Part shown: in pieces, positions 35,577 through 44,885 of the stretch
Numbering within the stretch: position 1 is the stretch's first letter
How the letters are laid out: every line of letters begins with the position of its first letter
From: Streptomyces sp. ICBB 8177
GTDB lineage: Bacteria > Actinomycetota > Actinomycetes > Streptomycetales > Streptomycetaceae
Length of the DNA stretch: 64,000 bases
NCBI RefSeq assembly: GCF_003144095.1
Contig: NZ_NSKH01000002.1
Location: forward strand, 507,024-571,023
Direction: 5' to 3'
Notes under the pieces: generated by a model
The model's input: only the letters and a program-made list of their open reading frames with translations
The model's database searches: none
Told to the model about the DNA's origin: nothing
Program-made: the position numbers and the translations under genes

Positions 35577-36071
35577 ATGAGCACCACTCGGCCTGTCGTG
35601 CCGGGCGACCGTGGGCCGGACCACGGCGACCCCGGTGAACCGGCTGAGCCCGTGACCAGGCACCAGACGCGCCACCTCACGCTCAGCGACGCCAGCGGCG
35701 TCGTACCGCTCGCCCGTGACTTCACCCGGCAGGCGCTGTACGACTGGGGCTGGCTGCCCGCCTCCACAGCCGATCGCAAGGCGGCCGCCGAGGACATCCT
35801 GCTGGTCGTCTCCGAGCTGGTCACCAACGCCTGCCTGCACGGCGGCGGCCCGGACGAGCTGCGGTTGCACCGGGCCCCCCGGCTGCTGCGCCTGGAGGTG
35901 CTCGACGGCAGCGACGGTGATCCCGCGCCGCGCACCCCGCACCGCGCCGGGCGGCCCGGGGGGCACGGCATGTTCATCGTGCAGCGGCTCTGTCTGGACT
36001 GGGGGGTCGTACGGGCCTCCGACGGCCGGCAGGGCAAGACCGTGTGGGCGGAGCTGGCCTGGCCGGGCTGA
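35577..36071 (+). CDS. Serine kinase-type anti-sigma factor (RsbW-like)
   Basis: 164 aa GHKL ATPase domain. The N box is ELVTNACLHGG (about 81-91), the G1 box has the Asp in LEVLDGSD, and the G2 box is GGHGMFIV. The N-terminal 30 residues are Pro/Gly-rich. Such proteins bind the sigma factor and phosphorylate the STAS antagonist. Context with the SigB-type sigma and RsbV-like genes supports that role, although many Streptomyces ATPases of this form have other partners. The ATG at 35577 follows GAGGTGAAG. Confidence 0.88.
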   Translation: MSTTRPVVPGDRGPDHGDPGEPAEPVTRHQTRHLTLSDASGVVPLARDFTRQALYDWGWLPASTADRKAAAEDILLVVSELVTNACLHGGGPDELRLHRAPRLLRLEVLDGSDGDPAPRTPHRAGRPGGHGMFIVQRLCLDWGVVRASDGRQGKTVWAELAWPG

Positions 36072-36086
36072 GCCCGTTTTTCATCC

Positions 36087-36137
36087 GCGTGACACCGAGC
36101 CGCTTCCCGATCAGCGTGACACCGAGCCGCTTCCCGA
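36087..36137. repeat. 27-bp tandem duplication
   Basis: The 24-base string GCGTGACACCGAGCCGCTTC plus CCGA occurs at 36087-36110 and again at 36114-36137, a period of 27 bases. It lies in the gap between the convergent anti-sigma gene and the peptide transporter gene. Confidence 0.9.
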
Positions 36138-36229
36138 AGGGGAGCGCAGCCGCGTGAGGCCGATCCGTGCCTGACGCGGCTTTTCGCCGTCCGGGCCCGC
36201 CTGCGGCCACGCGCGAGCGGCAACGCGAA

Positions 36230-36261
36230 GGGCCCGGGGCCGCCGAAGCGGCACCGGGCCC
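36230..36261 (-). terminator. Terminator after the peptide transporter
   Basis: GGGCCCGG (36230-36237) pairs with CCGGGCCC (36254-36261), with the inner stem GCCGC-CGAA-GCGGC. It lies 25 bp past the stop of the minus-strand gene. Confidence 0.75.
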
Positions 36262-36286
36262 GGTCACGCGTGTCCACGCGGGTGCG

Positions 36287-37792
36287 TCAGTGGACGTCAC
36301 CCATGAGGCTGATGACGCGCTTGCGGTAGAAGAGGAACGCGATGCCGGCCAGCGCCACCACGGCGCCCTGGATCGCGAAGCTCGCCTCCGACAGGAACGC
36401 GTTGCCCGCGACCAGCTGGATGATCGCCGCGGTGCAGTCGCCCGCGGTGACCGCGAGGAACCACAGACCCATCATCTGGCCCGCGTACTTCTCCGGCGCC
36501 AGCTTGGTGGTGACCGACAGGCCGACCGGCGACAGGCTCAGCTCGGCGACGGTCTGGATCAGGTAGACCACGGCCAGCCACAGCGGGGTGACCTTGGTGT
36601 CACCGCTCGCGGCGGCCTGCGCCAGCATCATCACGCCGAAGGACAGGCCGATGCCGATCAGGCCGTAGGCGAACTTCACGGTGGTGCTCGGGTTGCGGTC
36701 CTTCAGCTTCACCCACAGCATCGCGACGAAGGGGGCCAGCGCCATGATGTAGAGCGGGTTGAGCGACTGGAACCAGCTGCTCGGGAAGCCGAAGCCCCAC
36801 AGCGTGCCCGCGGTGTTGTTCTGGGCGAAGACCGTCAGGGTGGAGCCGGACTGGTCGTAGATCATCCAGAACACCGCGGCCGCGATGAAGAACCAGATGT
36901 AGCCGGTGACCTTGGACTTCTCGTCCGCGGTGATGTCCCGGTCGCGGCGGATCTTCACGAAGTAGTACGCGGGCAGCGCCAGGCCGGCCAGCGACAGCGG
37001 CCACAGGGCCCAGTTGATCGTGAAGTGGCCGGTGGCGGTCACGACGCCGTAGAAGGCGACGGCGAGGACCAGCCAGAACATGGCCTTCTTCATGAGCTTG
37101 GCGCGCTCGGCGGCACCCAGCGGGGTCGGGACCTCGTTGCTCTTGGGCGCGAGGTGGCGGGTGCCCAGCAGGTACTGGGCCAGGCCCAGCGCCATGCCGA
37201 CGCCGGCGAGGGCGAAGCCGAGGTGCCAGTTGACCTTCTGGCCGACCGTACCGATGACCAGCGGGGCGGCGAAGGCACCGAGGTTGATGCCCATGTAGAA
37301 GATCGTGAACGCGCCGTCCCGGCGGGAGTCGTTGCGGTCCGGGTACAGGTGGCCGACCATCGTGGAGATGTTGGCCTTCAGCAGACCCGAGCCGACCGCG
37401 ATGAAGACCAGGCCGACGAAGAACGAGGCCTCGAACGGCACGGCCAGCAGGAAGTGGCCGGTCATGATGATCGCGCCGGCCACGGCCACCGTCTTGCGGG
37501 GGCCCCACAGCCGGTCGGCGATCCAGCCGCCGGGCATGGCCAGCAGGTAGACCGTCGCGTTGTAGACCGAGTAGATGGCCGCGCCGGTGGCCGCCTTGAA
37601 GGCGAGACCGCCCTGGGCGGTCGGGGCGACCAGGTAGAGCACGAGCAGGGCGCGCATGCCGTAGAAGCTGAAGCGCTCCCACATCTCGGTCATGAAGAGG
37701 GTGGCCAGTCCGCGGGGGTGGCCGAAGAAGGTCTTGCCGCCGGAAACAGGTGTCACCTGCTGGGCGGCGTCCTTCGTCAGGCTGGACGCCAT
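36287..37792 (-). CDS. Proton-dependent oligopeptide transporter (POT/PTR family)
   Basis: 501 aa with about 14 transmembrane helices. The first helix carries the POT signature EMWERFSFYG (ExxERFxYYG) that couples protons to di/tripeptide uptake, and MGINLGAF and FYMG-type motifs follow. The ATG at 37792 follows AAGGATCGACC; the longer frame to 37870 adds only unsupported sequence. It is monocistronic with its own terminator. The 368-bp divergent gap (37793-38160) to the response regulator holds no gene. I see only scattered short inverted repeats such as CTTTC-N8-GAAAG near 37920-37937. Confidence 0.93.
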   Translation of the reverse strand: MASSLTKDAAQQVTPVSGGKTFFGHPRGLATLFMTEMWERFSFYGMRALLVLYLVAPTAQGGLAFKAATGAAIYSVYNATVYLLAMPGGWIADRLWGPRKTVAVAGAIIMTGHFLLAVPFEASFFVGLVFIAVGSGLLKANISTMVGHLYPDRNDSRRDGAFTIFYMGINLGAFAAPLVIGTVGQKVNWHLGFALAGVGMALGLAQYLLGTRHLAPKSNEVPTPLGAAERAKLMKKAMFWLVLAVAFYGVVTATGHFTINWALWPLSLAGLALPAYYFVKIRRDRDITADEKSKVTGYIWFFIAAAVFWMIYDQSGSTLTVFAQNNTAGTLWGFGFPSSWFQSLNPLYIMALAPFVAMLWVKLKDRNPSTTVKFAYGLIGIGLSFGVMMLAQAAASGDTKVTPLWLAVVYLIQTVAELSLSPVGLSVTTKLAPEKYAGQMMGLWFLAVTAGDCTAAIIQLVAGNAFLSEASFAIQGAVVALAGIAFLFYRKRVISLMGDVH

Positions 37793-38160
37793 GGTCGATC
37801 CTTGCGTTCCTGGGACGCGCGAAGAGCGGCGCGCGCCCGGGGTGAGGGGTCGGCCCCCGCGCGTCATCACGCGTGGGCTCGGCCGGAAGCACTTCCCGCG
37901 CCGGAAGAGGTCGTGCCAGCTTTCCGGCTACAGAAAGACCCTCGGCACCTCGTGTTCGGCCAAGGGTCACATTGGTCGTGCTACGGACGTCTGCTCACGG
38001 TAGGGCACAACTCGCGAAGATCGCACCGATTTGAGATGCACGTCACAGGGAGTGTTCGCAGGCCTATGGTGCCACCTCCAGCGACACACTCTGTCACCGT
38101 GATCCTTTGAGCCCCTGCCCACGGCCCCCTGGGCCATGTCGTGCGGACTACCATCAGCCC

Positions 38161-38832
38161 ATGACCCGAGTACTGCTCGCCGAGGACGACGCCTCCATCT
38201 CGGAACCGCTGGCCCGCGCACTGCGCCGCGAAGGGTACGAGGTCGAGGTGCGCGAGGACGGCCCCACGGCGCTGGAGGCCGGCCTGCAGGGCGCGGTGGA
38301 CCTGCTGGTGCTCGACCTCGGCCTGCCCGGCATGGACGGTCTCGAGGTGTGCCGCAGGCTGCGCACGGAGGGCCACGGTTTCCCGGTGCTCGTGCTCACC
38401 GCCCGCGCCGACGAGGTGGACACCGTGGTCGGTCTCGACGCCGGCGCCGACGACTACGTGACCAAGCCGTTCCGGCTCGCCGAACTGCTGGCCCGGGTGC
38501 GGGCGCTGCTGCGGCGCGGCAGCACCGAGGCGCAGCCCGCCACCCAGGGGGTGCGGATCGACGTCGAGTCGCACCGGGCCTGGATCGGCGACGACGAACT
38601 CTCCCTCACCGCCAAGGAGTTCGACCTGCTGCGGGTGCTGGTACGGGACGCCGGCCGGGTCGTCACGCGTGACCAGCTGATGCGCGAGGTGTGGGACACC
38701 ACGTGGTGGTCGTCCACCAAGACGCTCGACATGCACATCTCCTGGCTGCGCAAGAAGCTCGGCGACGACGCCGCCAACCCCCGCTACATCTCCACCGTCC
38801 GAGGCGTGGGTTTCCGCTTCGAGAAGAACTGA
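38161..38832 (+). CDS. OmpR/PhoB-type response regulator
   Basis: 223 aa. The receiver domain (3-115) has Asp9-Asp10, phosphoacceptor Asp52, Thr80 and Lys102. The C-terminal winged helix (about 130-220) ends RYISTVRGVGFRFE, as in OmpR proteins. The ATG at 38161 lacks a ribosome site, and TACCAT (38149-38154) ends six bases upstream, so the operon message is probably leaderless. A histidine kinase gene follows after 14 bp. The stimulus is unknown. Confidence 0.93.
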   Translation: MTRVLLAEDDASISEPLARALRREGYEVEVREDGPTALEAGLQGAVDLLVLDLGLPGMDGLEVCRRLRTEGHGFPVLVLTARADEVDTVVGLDAGADDYVTKPFRLAELLARVRALLRRGSTEAQPATQGVRIDVESHRAWIGDDELSLTAKEFDLLRVLVRDAGRVVTRDQLMREVWDTTWWSSTKTLDMHISWLRKKLGDDAANPRYISTVRGVGFRFEKN

Positions 38833-38846
38833 GCCGCTGACCCGCG

Positions 38847-40139
38847 ATGCGCCGCCGACTGATCAACTCCACGCTCGCCGTGGTGCTCGTGGTGATCGCC
38901 GTGTTCGGCGTCTCCCTGGTCATCGTGGAGAGCCGGACGATCGAGAGCAGCGCCAGGGAGTCGGTCCAGTCGGACGCGGTCCAGCTGGTCGGTGTGGTGG
39001 AGAACCGCATCGCGGCGGGCGAGAAGGTCTCCTCCGCCGCCCTGGCCCGGCAGATCGACCCCGATCGGTACGCGGTCGTCCGGGTCCCGGGGCAGGCGCC
39101 GATCACCCTGGGCCACCCGCCCAAGGGGGAGGTCATCCAGGCCCGGGACAGCGGGGCGCACGGCGAGAGCGCGGTCGTCGAGGAGTCACGCTCCGTGGTC
39201 AGCCGCGAGGTCGGCCGGACACTCCTGGTGATCCTGGCCGTCGCGCTGCTGGCCGTCGCCGCCGCCGTGGTGCTGGCGGTGCAGCAGGCGCGGCGGCTGG
39301 CGGCGCCGCTGATCGACCTCGCGGAGACCGCCGAGCGGCTGGGCTCCGGCGACCCCAGGCCCCGGCACCGCCGCTACGGGGTGCCCGAGCTGGACCGGGT
39401 CGCGGACGTGCTGGACTCCAGCGCCGAGCGCATCGCCAAGATGCTCACCGCGGAACGCAGACTGGCCGCCGACGCCTCCCACCAGCTGCGCACGCCGCTG
39501 ACCGCGCTGTCGATGCGGCTGGAGGAGATCGTCGCCACCGACGACCACCGCACGGTCAAGGAGGAGGCGACCATCGCGCTGGGCCAGGTCGAGCGGCTCA
39601 CGGACGTCGTGCAGCGGCTGCTGACCAACTCGCGCGATCCGAGGTCGGGGTCCGCGGTCGCCTTCGACCTGGACGAGGTCATCAAGCAGCAGATGGAGGA
39701 ATGGCGGCCCGCCTACCGGGGCGAGGGGCGGCTGCTGTCGCGCTCGGGCACCCGCGGCCTGCGCGCGGTCGGCACCCCGGGCGCGGTCGCCCAGGTCCTG
39801 GCCACCCTCATCGAGAACGCGCTGATGCACGGCTCGGGCGCGGTCAGCATCCACACGAGGGTCACCGGCAACCAGGCGGTCGCCGAGGTGACCGACGAGG
39901 GCCAGGGCGTCCCGCCCGATCTCGGCTCCCGGGTCTTCGAGCGCACCGTCAGCGGGCGCAACTCCACCGGCCTCGGCCTCGCGGTCGCCCGCGACCTGGC
40001 CGAGGCGGACGGCGGCCGCCTGGAGCTGCTCCAGCAGCGTCCGCCGGTCTTCGCGCTGTTCCTGGCCCGGGAGGGCGCCGAGCGGGCCCAGGACGGCCGC
40101 AGGGGCCCCGATGACGACGGGACCCCTCCGGTGCGCTGA
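38847..40139 (+). CDS. Sensor histidine kinase
   Basis: 430 aa. Two transmembrane helices (6-27 and 124-145) flank an extracytoplasmic sensor of about 95 residues. HAMP is at about 146-200, the dimerisation domain has His212 in ASHQLRTPLTAL, and the HATPase has ENALMHGSG (N box), DEGQGVP (G1) and STGLGLAVARDLAEADGG (G2). It is the partner of the upstream response regulator. The short GC-rich 3' tail is unstructured. The start at 38847 has no clear ribosome site and is probably translated by coupling. Confidence 0.93.
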   Translation: MRRRLINSTLAVVLVVIAVFGVSLVIVESRTIESSARESVQSDAVQLVGVVENRIAAGEKVSSAALARQIDPDRYAVVRVPGQAPITLGHPPKGEVIQARDSGAHGESAVVEESRSVVSREVGRTLLVILAVALLAVAAAVVLAVQQARRLAAPLIDLAETAERLGSGDPRPRHRRYGVPELDRVADVLDSSAERIAKMLTAERRLAADASHQLRTPLTALSMRLEEIVATDDHRTVKEEATIALGQVERLTDVVQRLLTNSRDPRSGSAVAFDLDEVIKQQMEEWRPAYRGEGRLLSRSGTRGLRAVGTPGAVAQVLATLIENALMHGSGAVSIHTRVTGNQAVAEVTDEGQGVPPDLGSRVFERTVSGRNSTGLGLAVARDLAEADGGRLELLQQRPPVFALFLAREGAERAQDGRRGPDDDGTPPVR

Positions 40140-40257
40140 CGGGCGCTGCCGCGGGCCGGCCTGGGCCGACCGGCGTCGACCGGCGTCGACGTGCGGCCGG
40201 CCCGCGCTGACGACCGCCGCCCGCGCCGGATGAGCCGGTACGGGCGGCGGAACGTGT

Positions 40258-40773
40258 TCAGTACTTGCGGGTGGCGTTGGCCCGGGCCGCGTGCTCCGCG
40301 TCGGTCAGCAGGATCGCCTCGGCCTGCTCGACCGCCTTGGCGGGCAGCGAGCGGAAGACCCAGGTGCGGTAGGACCAGAAGCGGAAGAGCGTCGCGACGC
40401 CGATGCCGAGGAACTTGAAGAAGTTGTTGGCGAGCGGGCCGTCCCAGCCCATGCCGTAGGTGGCCAGGAACAGCACGCCGTTCTCGATCAGCGCGCCGAT
40501 CGCGCTGAAGAAGACGAACAGGCCGATCTCACGGCCCCGGCCGCTGCGGTCGGCGTCCCGGTAGGTGAAGTACCGGAAGCCGACGTAGTTGAAGGCGATG
40601 GAGACCGTGGTGGCGATGATGCTCGCGCGGACGGTCTGGAGGTGTGTCGTTTCGCGCAGCAGGTTGAACACGACGAGGTTGACGCCGATGCCGGCGATGC
40701 CCACGACACCGAACTTGGCGATCTCGCGGTAGAGGAGCCTCAGTCGAGTGTTCAGCGCGCTCAGTCGACTCAT
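40258..40773 (-). CDS. GtrA family membrane protein
   Basis: 171 aa with four transmembrane helices (about 18-38, 45-65, 82-103 and 112-133). GtrA-like proteins move or support lipid-linked sugars for surface glycan decoration. The sequence FGVVGIAGIGVNLVVFNLL, FNYVGFRYFTY and RFWSYRTWVF fits the family. The ATG at 40773 is chosen because the fold starts soon after; the upstream frame to 40896 is a low-complexity repeat region. No glycosyltransferase is directly adjacent. Confidence 0.88.
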   Translation of the reverse strand: MSRLSALNTRLRLLYREIAKFGVVGIAGIGVNLVVFNLLRETTHLQTVRASIIATTVSIAFNYVGFRYFTYRDADRSGRGREIGLFVFFSAIGALIENGVLFLATYGMGWDGPLANNFFKFLGIGVATLFRFWSYRTWVFRSLPAKAVEQAEAILLTDAEHAARANATRKY

Positions 40774-40799
40774 GATGTCGCTAGACCCTGTCTGTCGGT

Positions 40800-40930
40800 G
40801 GTCCGTGTCGGTGTCCGATCGAGTGCGATCGGCTCGATGTCTGATCGGTTCGGTGCCGACCGGTCGATCCGTCGACCGGTGGGCGACCGGTGGCATCCGA
40901 TCGCTCCGCCGACGACTCGGCGCTCATGTC
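40800..40930. repeat. GATCGG/GACCGG-rich repetitive leader
   Basis: The sequence before gtrA holds many near-copies of CGATCGG and CGACCGG within 130 bp. It is probably a degenerate short tandem repeat. The remaining 40931-41178, an AT-richer stretch near 41100-41180, holds no gene. Confidence 0.55.
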
Positions 40931-41178
40931 CCGCCTGCCCACTGCGGGCTGTTCGACCGCATCCCCGGTCCTCATGCTAACGGTCGGTGCTGAACGGCCG
41001 CCTGCCGAAGGGTGGCGAACCGGCCGGAACACGCGCCGGGAGGGGACGGCAGTCCCCTCCACCACATAGGACGATCGCGCCCCGGACGCGGTTCTGCGCC
41101 CCAACCTTAAATTCCGCTTACATTCCTGTGGGCGTTTCCGTGACTTCTGTGGCTTCCGACAATCAACGTCGCTCGTTG

Positions 41179-41231
41179 TCGTATTTTCATACGAAGATCA
41201 TCCGGGTGGGGTGTCGATCGGCCGATACCCT
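41179..41231 (+). promoter_or_regulatory. purK operator candidate and leaderless -10
   Basis: TCGTAT-TTTC-ATACGA (41179-41194) is a perfect 6-bp-arm inverted repeat. TACCCT (41226-41231) ends six bases before the GTG at 41238, the spacing of a leaderless -10 box. Confidence 0.5.
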
Positions 41232-41237
41232 TGCAGG

Positions 41238-42416
41238 GTGACATTCCCCGTAGTCGGCATGGTCGGGGGCGGCCAGCTCGCCCGTATGACGCACGAAGCG
41301 GGCATCCCGCTCGGCGTCCGTTTCAAACTGCTCAGCGACGGTCCGCAGGACTCCGCGGCCCAGGTCGTCGGGGACGTCGTGGTCGGCGACTACCGCGACC
41401 TGGAGACGCTGCGCGCCTTCGCCCGCGGCTGCGACGTGGTCACCTTCGACCACGAGCACGTCCCCACCGAGCACCTGCGCGCGCTCCAGGCCGAGGGCGT
41501 GGTCGTACGGCCGGGGCCCGACGCGCTCGTGCACGCCCAGGACAAGGGCGTCATGCGCGAGCGGCTGACGGCGATCGGGGTGCCCTGCCCGCGGCACCGC
41601 ATCGTGAAGGACCCGCAGGACGTGGCCGCTTTCGCGGCGGAGGGAATCGGCCCTGCGGCGCGGAGCGCCTCCGTCGAGAGTGGTGGCGGGTTCCCCGTCG
41701 TCCTCAAGACCGTGCGCGGCGGGTACGACGGCAAGGGCGTGTGGGTGGTGCGTGACGTCGAGGGCGCCGCCGAGCCGTTCCGGGCGGGTGTGCCCGTGCT
41801 GGCCGAGGAGAAGGTCGACTTCGTCCGGGAACTGGCCGCCAACGTCGTGCGCTCCCCGCACGGCCAGGCCGTCGCCTACCCGGTGGTGGAGTCGGTCCAG
41901 GTGGACGGCGTGTGCGACACGGTGATCGCGCCCGCTCCGGAGCTGTCGGACGAACTCGCCGCGCACGCCCAGCAGCTGGCGCTCACCATCGCCAAGGAAC
42001 TCGACGTCGTCGGCCATCTCGCCGTCGAGCTGTTCGAGACCGCCGACGGCCGGGTGCTGGTCAACGAACTGGCGATGCGCCCGCACAACAGCGGTCACTG
42101 GACCCAGGACGGCGCCGCCACCTCGCAGTTCGAGAACCACCTGCGCGCCGTGCTCGACCTGCCGCTCGGCGACCCGCGCCCGCGCGCCCGCTGGACGGTG
42201 ATGTCCAACGTCCTGGGCGGCGACTACACCGACATGTACTTCGCGTACCTGCACTGCATGGCGCGCGACCCCGCCCTGCGCATCCACATGTACGGGAAGG
42301 ACGTGAAGCCGGGCCGTAAGGTCGGACACGTCAACACCTACGGCGACGACCTGGCCGACGTGCGCGAGCGGGCCCGGCACGCCGCCGACTACCTGCGAGG
42401 GACGATCCAAGAGTGA
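41238..42416 (+). CDS. purK: N5-carboxyaminoimidazole ribonucleotide synthase
   Basis: 392 aa ATP-grasp enzyme that carboxylates aminoimidazole ribonucleotide in purine synthesis. The N-terminal GGGQLARM loop, the ATP-grasp segment [13 protein letters not shown], and the C-terminal [14 protein letters not shown] metal-binding loop are all present. The start is GTG 41238, not the upstream frame at 41211, because GGGQLARM then sits at the usual distance and the -10 box is directly upstream. It overlaps purE by four bases (GTGA), so the two are coupled. Confidence 0.95.
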   Translation: MTFPVVGMVGGGQLARMTHEAGIPLGVRFKLLSDGPQDSAAQVVGDVVVGDYRDLETLRAFARGCDVVTFDHEHVPTEHLRALQAEGVVVRPGPDALVHAQDKGVMRERLTAIGVPCPRHRIVKDPQDVAAFAAEGIGPAARSASVESGGGFPVVLKTVRGGYDGKGVWVVRDVEGAAEPFRAGVPVLAEEKVDFVRELAANVVRSPHGQAVAYPVVESVQVDGVCDTVIAPAPELSDELAAHAQQLALTIAKELDVVGHLAVELFETADGRVLVNELAMRPHNSGHWTQDGAATSQFENHLRAVLDLPLGDPRPRARWTVMSNVLGGDYTDMYFAYLHCMARDPALRIHMYGKDVKPGRKVGHVNTYGDDLADVRERARHAADYLRGTIQE

Positions 42417-42964
42417 CCGAAGCACACCGCGACGGGCGGTCCGCGCCGCTCGTCGGCATCGTCATGGGCTCCGACTCCGACTGGCCGGTCATGGAGGCCG
42501 CCGCGAAGGCGCTGGAGGAGTTCGAGGTCCCCTACGAGGTCGACGTCGTCTCGGCGCACCGCATGCCGCGCGAGATGATCGCGTACGGCGAGCAGGCCGC
42601 CGGGCGCGGGCTGAAGGCGGTCATCGCGGGCGCGGGCGGGGCGGCCCACCTGCCCGGCATGCTCGCCTCGGTCACCACGCTGCCGGTCATCGGGGTGCCG
42701 GTGCCGCTGAAGTACCTCGACGGGATGGACTCGCTGCTGTCCATCGTGCAGATGCCGGCCGGGGTGCCGGTCGCCACCGTCTCGGTCGCCGGGGCGCGCA
42801 ACGCGGGACTGCTCGCGGTGCGGATGCTCGGCGCCTACGATCCCGAACTCGCCACGCGCATGCGGCACTTCCAGGAGGACCTCAACGCGCAGGCCACCGA
42901 GAAGGGGCGGCGGCTGCGCGCCAGGACGGGCGGCGCGGGAGAGGGGTTCGGGTTCGGTGGCTGA
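42413..42964 (+). CDS. purE: N5-carboxyaminoimidazole ribonucleotide mutase
   Basis: 183 aa, PurE class [17 protein letters not shown] and [12 protein letters not shown] are the substrate-binding motifs. It moves the carboxyl group made by PurK onto carbon 4 of the imidazole. The GTG start overlaps purK. The Gly/Arg-rich C-terminal tail (about 165-183) overlaps the dipeptidase gene by eight bases, so all three may be co-transcribed. Confidence 0.95.
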   Translation: MTEAHRDGRSAPLVGIVMGSDSDWPVMEAAAKALEEFEVPYEVDVVSAHRMPREMIAYGEQAAGRGLKAVIAGAGGAAHLPGMLASVTTLPVIGVPVPLKYLDGMDSLLSIVQMPAGVPVATVSVAGARNAGLLAVRMLGAYDPELATRMRHFQEDLNAQATEKGRRLRARTGGAGEGFGFGG

Positions 42965-44171
42965 GACGACGGCGTCGGCGACGTGGGACGAGCGGGTGGC
43001 GCGGGCGCGTGAGCTGCTAGCCGCGCACCCGGTGGTGGACGGGCACAACGACCTGCCGTGGGCACTGCGCGAGCAGGTGCGCTACGACCTCGACAAGCTG
43101 GACGTGGGCCGCGACCAGAGCGCGTCGCTGCACACCGACATCCCCAGGATGCGGGCGGGCGGGCTCGGCGCGCAGTTCTGGTCGGTGTACGTGCGCACCG
43201 ACCTCGCCGGGGACGACGCGGTCAGCGCGACCCTCGAACAGATCGACGTCGTACGGCAGTTGACCGAGCGGTACCCGGAAGACCTGCGTCTCGCGCTGAC
43301 CGCGGACGACATGGAGACCGCGCGGGCCGAGGGGCGGATCGCCTCCCTGATGGGCGCCGAGGGCGGGCACTCCATCAACTGCTCGCTCGCCACGCTGCGC
43401 GCCTTCCACGCGCTCGGCGTGCGCTACATGACGCTCACGCACAACGACAACACCCCGTGGGCGGACTCCGCGACCGACGAGCCGAAGGCGAACGGGCTGA
43501 CGCGCTTCGGCGAGGAGGTCGTGCGCGAGATGAACCGGCTGGGCATGCTGGTGGACCTCAGCCACGTCTCCGCCGACACCATGCGCGACGCGCTGCGGGT
43601 CACCGAGGCGCCGGTGCTCTTCTCGCACTCCTCCTCGCGGGCCGTCTGCGACCACCCGCGCAACGTCCCGGACGACGTGCTGGAGAGGCTGCCGGGCAAC
43701 GGCGGCGTGGCGATGGCGACGTTCGTGCCGAAGTTCATCCTGCCCGCCGCCATCGAGTGGACGAAGGCGGCGGACGAGAACATGCGGGAGCACGGCCTGC
43801 ACCCGCTGGACACCACGGCGGCGGGGATGGCGGTGCAGCGGGAGTTCGAACGGGCCAGGCCCCGGCCGGTCGCGACCGCCGCGACGGTCGCCGACCACCT
43901 CGACCACATGCGCGAGGTCGCCGGGATCGACCACGTCGGCATCGGCGGCGACTTCGACGGCACGGCGTTCACCCCGGCCGGGCTGGACGACGTCTCGGGC
44001 TATCCGAACCTGATCGCGGAACTGCTGGGCCGCGGCTGGTCGGACGCGGACCTGGCGAAGCTGACGTGGCGCAACGCGGTACGGGTTCTTCGGGACGCGG
44101 AGGACGCTGCTGCGGGGATTCGTTCCTCGCGGGGGCCCTCCAACGCGACGCTTTCGTCCCTGGACGCGTAA
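42957..44171 (+). CDS. Membrane dipeptidase-type peptidase (M19)
   Basis: 404 aa zinc dipeptidase. Metal ligands and family motifs are in DGHNDLPW (His about 30, Asp 32), the bridging Glu in [22 protein letters not shown] and GGDFDG. It lacks a signal peptide, so it should act in the cytoplasm on dipeptides. It starts inside the 3' end of purE (GTG 42957), which suggests an operon with purKE. A functional link to purines is not obvious. Confidence 0.92.
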   Translation: MAETTASATWDERVARARELLAAHPVVDGHNDLPWALREQVRYDLDKLDVGRDQSASLHTDIPRMRAGGLGAQFWSVYVRTDLAGDDAVSATLEQIDVVRQLTERYPEDLRLALTADDMETARAEGRIASLMGAEGGHSINCSLATLRAFHALGVRYMTLTHNDNTPWADSATDEPKANGLTRFGEEVVREMNRLGMLVDLSHVSADTMRDALRVTEAPVLFSHSSSRAVCDHPRNVPDDVLERLPGNGGVAMATFVPKFILPAAIEWTKAADENMREHGLHPLDTTAAGMAVQREFERARPRPVATAATVADHLDHMREVAGIDHVGIGGDFDGTAFTPAGLDDVSGYPNLIAELLGRGWSDADLAKLTWRNAVRVLRDAEDAAAGIRSSRGPSNATLSSLDA

Positions 44172-44180
44172 GTCCTTTTC

Positions 44181-44232
44181 CCCCGCCCACCCATTTGCCG
44201 TCATACGGACCTTCCCCAACGGGTGGGCGGGG
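44181..44232. terminator. Terminator between convergent genes
   Basis: Perfect 12-bp arms CCCCGCCCACCC (44181-44192) and complement (44221-44232), with a 28-base loop. It lies between the dipeptidase stop and the stop of the minus-strand Uma2 pseudogene. Confidence 0.7.
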
Positions 44233-44241
44233 CCCGTCGTC

Positions 44242-44796
44242 CTACCGCTCCCCGTCCACCGGAAGCGTCGACGTGTCGATCGTGAAGGGCAGGTCCCCCG
44301 GGACGTCCGCCTTCTCCCCGTACGGCACCATCTGCCGGTACGCGTACTGCCCGTCGATCGGCCTGTGGTGCACGACGAGCCGGGCGTCGTAAGGGTCGGC
44401 GATCACGTAGAGCGGAATGCCCGCCCGCGCGTAGGCGCCGACCTTGAGCCCGTAGTCGCGTTCACGCGTGGTGGGCGAGACGACCTCGAAGGCGGCGTGA
44501 ATGCCCTCGACGGGGTAGACCGCGAGGTTCTTCGCGCATGCCTTTTTGTCCAGGAGCACGATGTCCGGGCACAATTCGGAATCCTCGCGCGGGAAGGGCG
44601 TGATGGTGTCGCCCGTGTAGTCGATGTCGCTGGGAAGCTGCGGAGCGAGCTACATGCACAGCTGGACGATCGTCTTGAGGTGAAAGGCGCGCAACGGCGA
44701 CGAGATGATCTCCCCATGAACGATCTCGGCCTTCATGCCCTCCGGGGCTTCGAAAAGCTCCAGAGAGCTGTGTACGCGTTCGAGCTCGATGGGCAC
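44242..44796 (-). pseudogene. Uma2-family (DUF820) nuclease-like gene with an in-frame amber stop
   Basis: The full frame of 184 codons from GTG 44796 (with GAGGAGGG just upstream) fits the Uma2 length. It is interrupted once by TAG at 44652-44650, after about 48 codons (KTIVQLCM then stop). The frame then continues without shift through LAPQLPSDIDYTGD, CPDIVLLDKK, GIHAAFEVVSP, RDYGLKVGAYARAGIPLYVIAD. These are the Uma2 core motifs with the PD-(D/E)xK-like Asp and Glu. A downstream restart at 44574 would make only the C-terminal 110 aa. Causes could be recent mutation, readthrough or sequencing error. Confidence 0.8.
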
Positions 44797-44885
44797 ACCG
44801 CCCTCCTCGGAGCTGTGGTCGCTCTGCGTGTAATCAGGCTAGCCGATGGTAAGGAGTGCCGAATCGTTCAGCTGTCGCCTCAACC

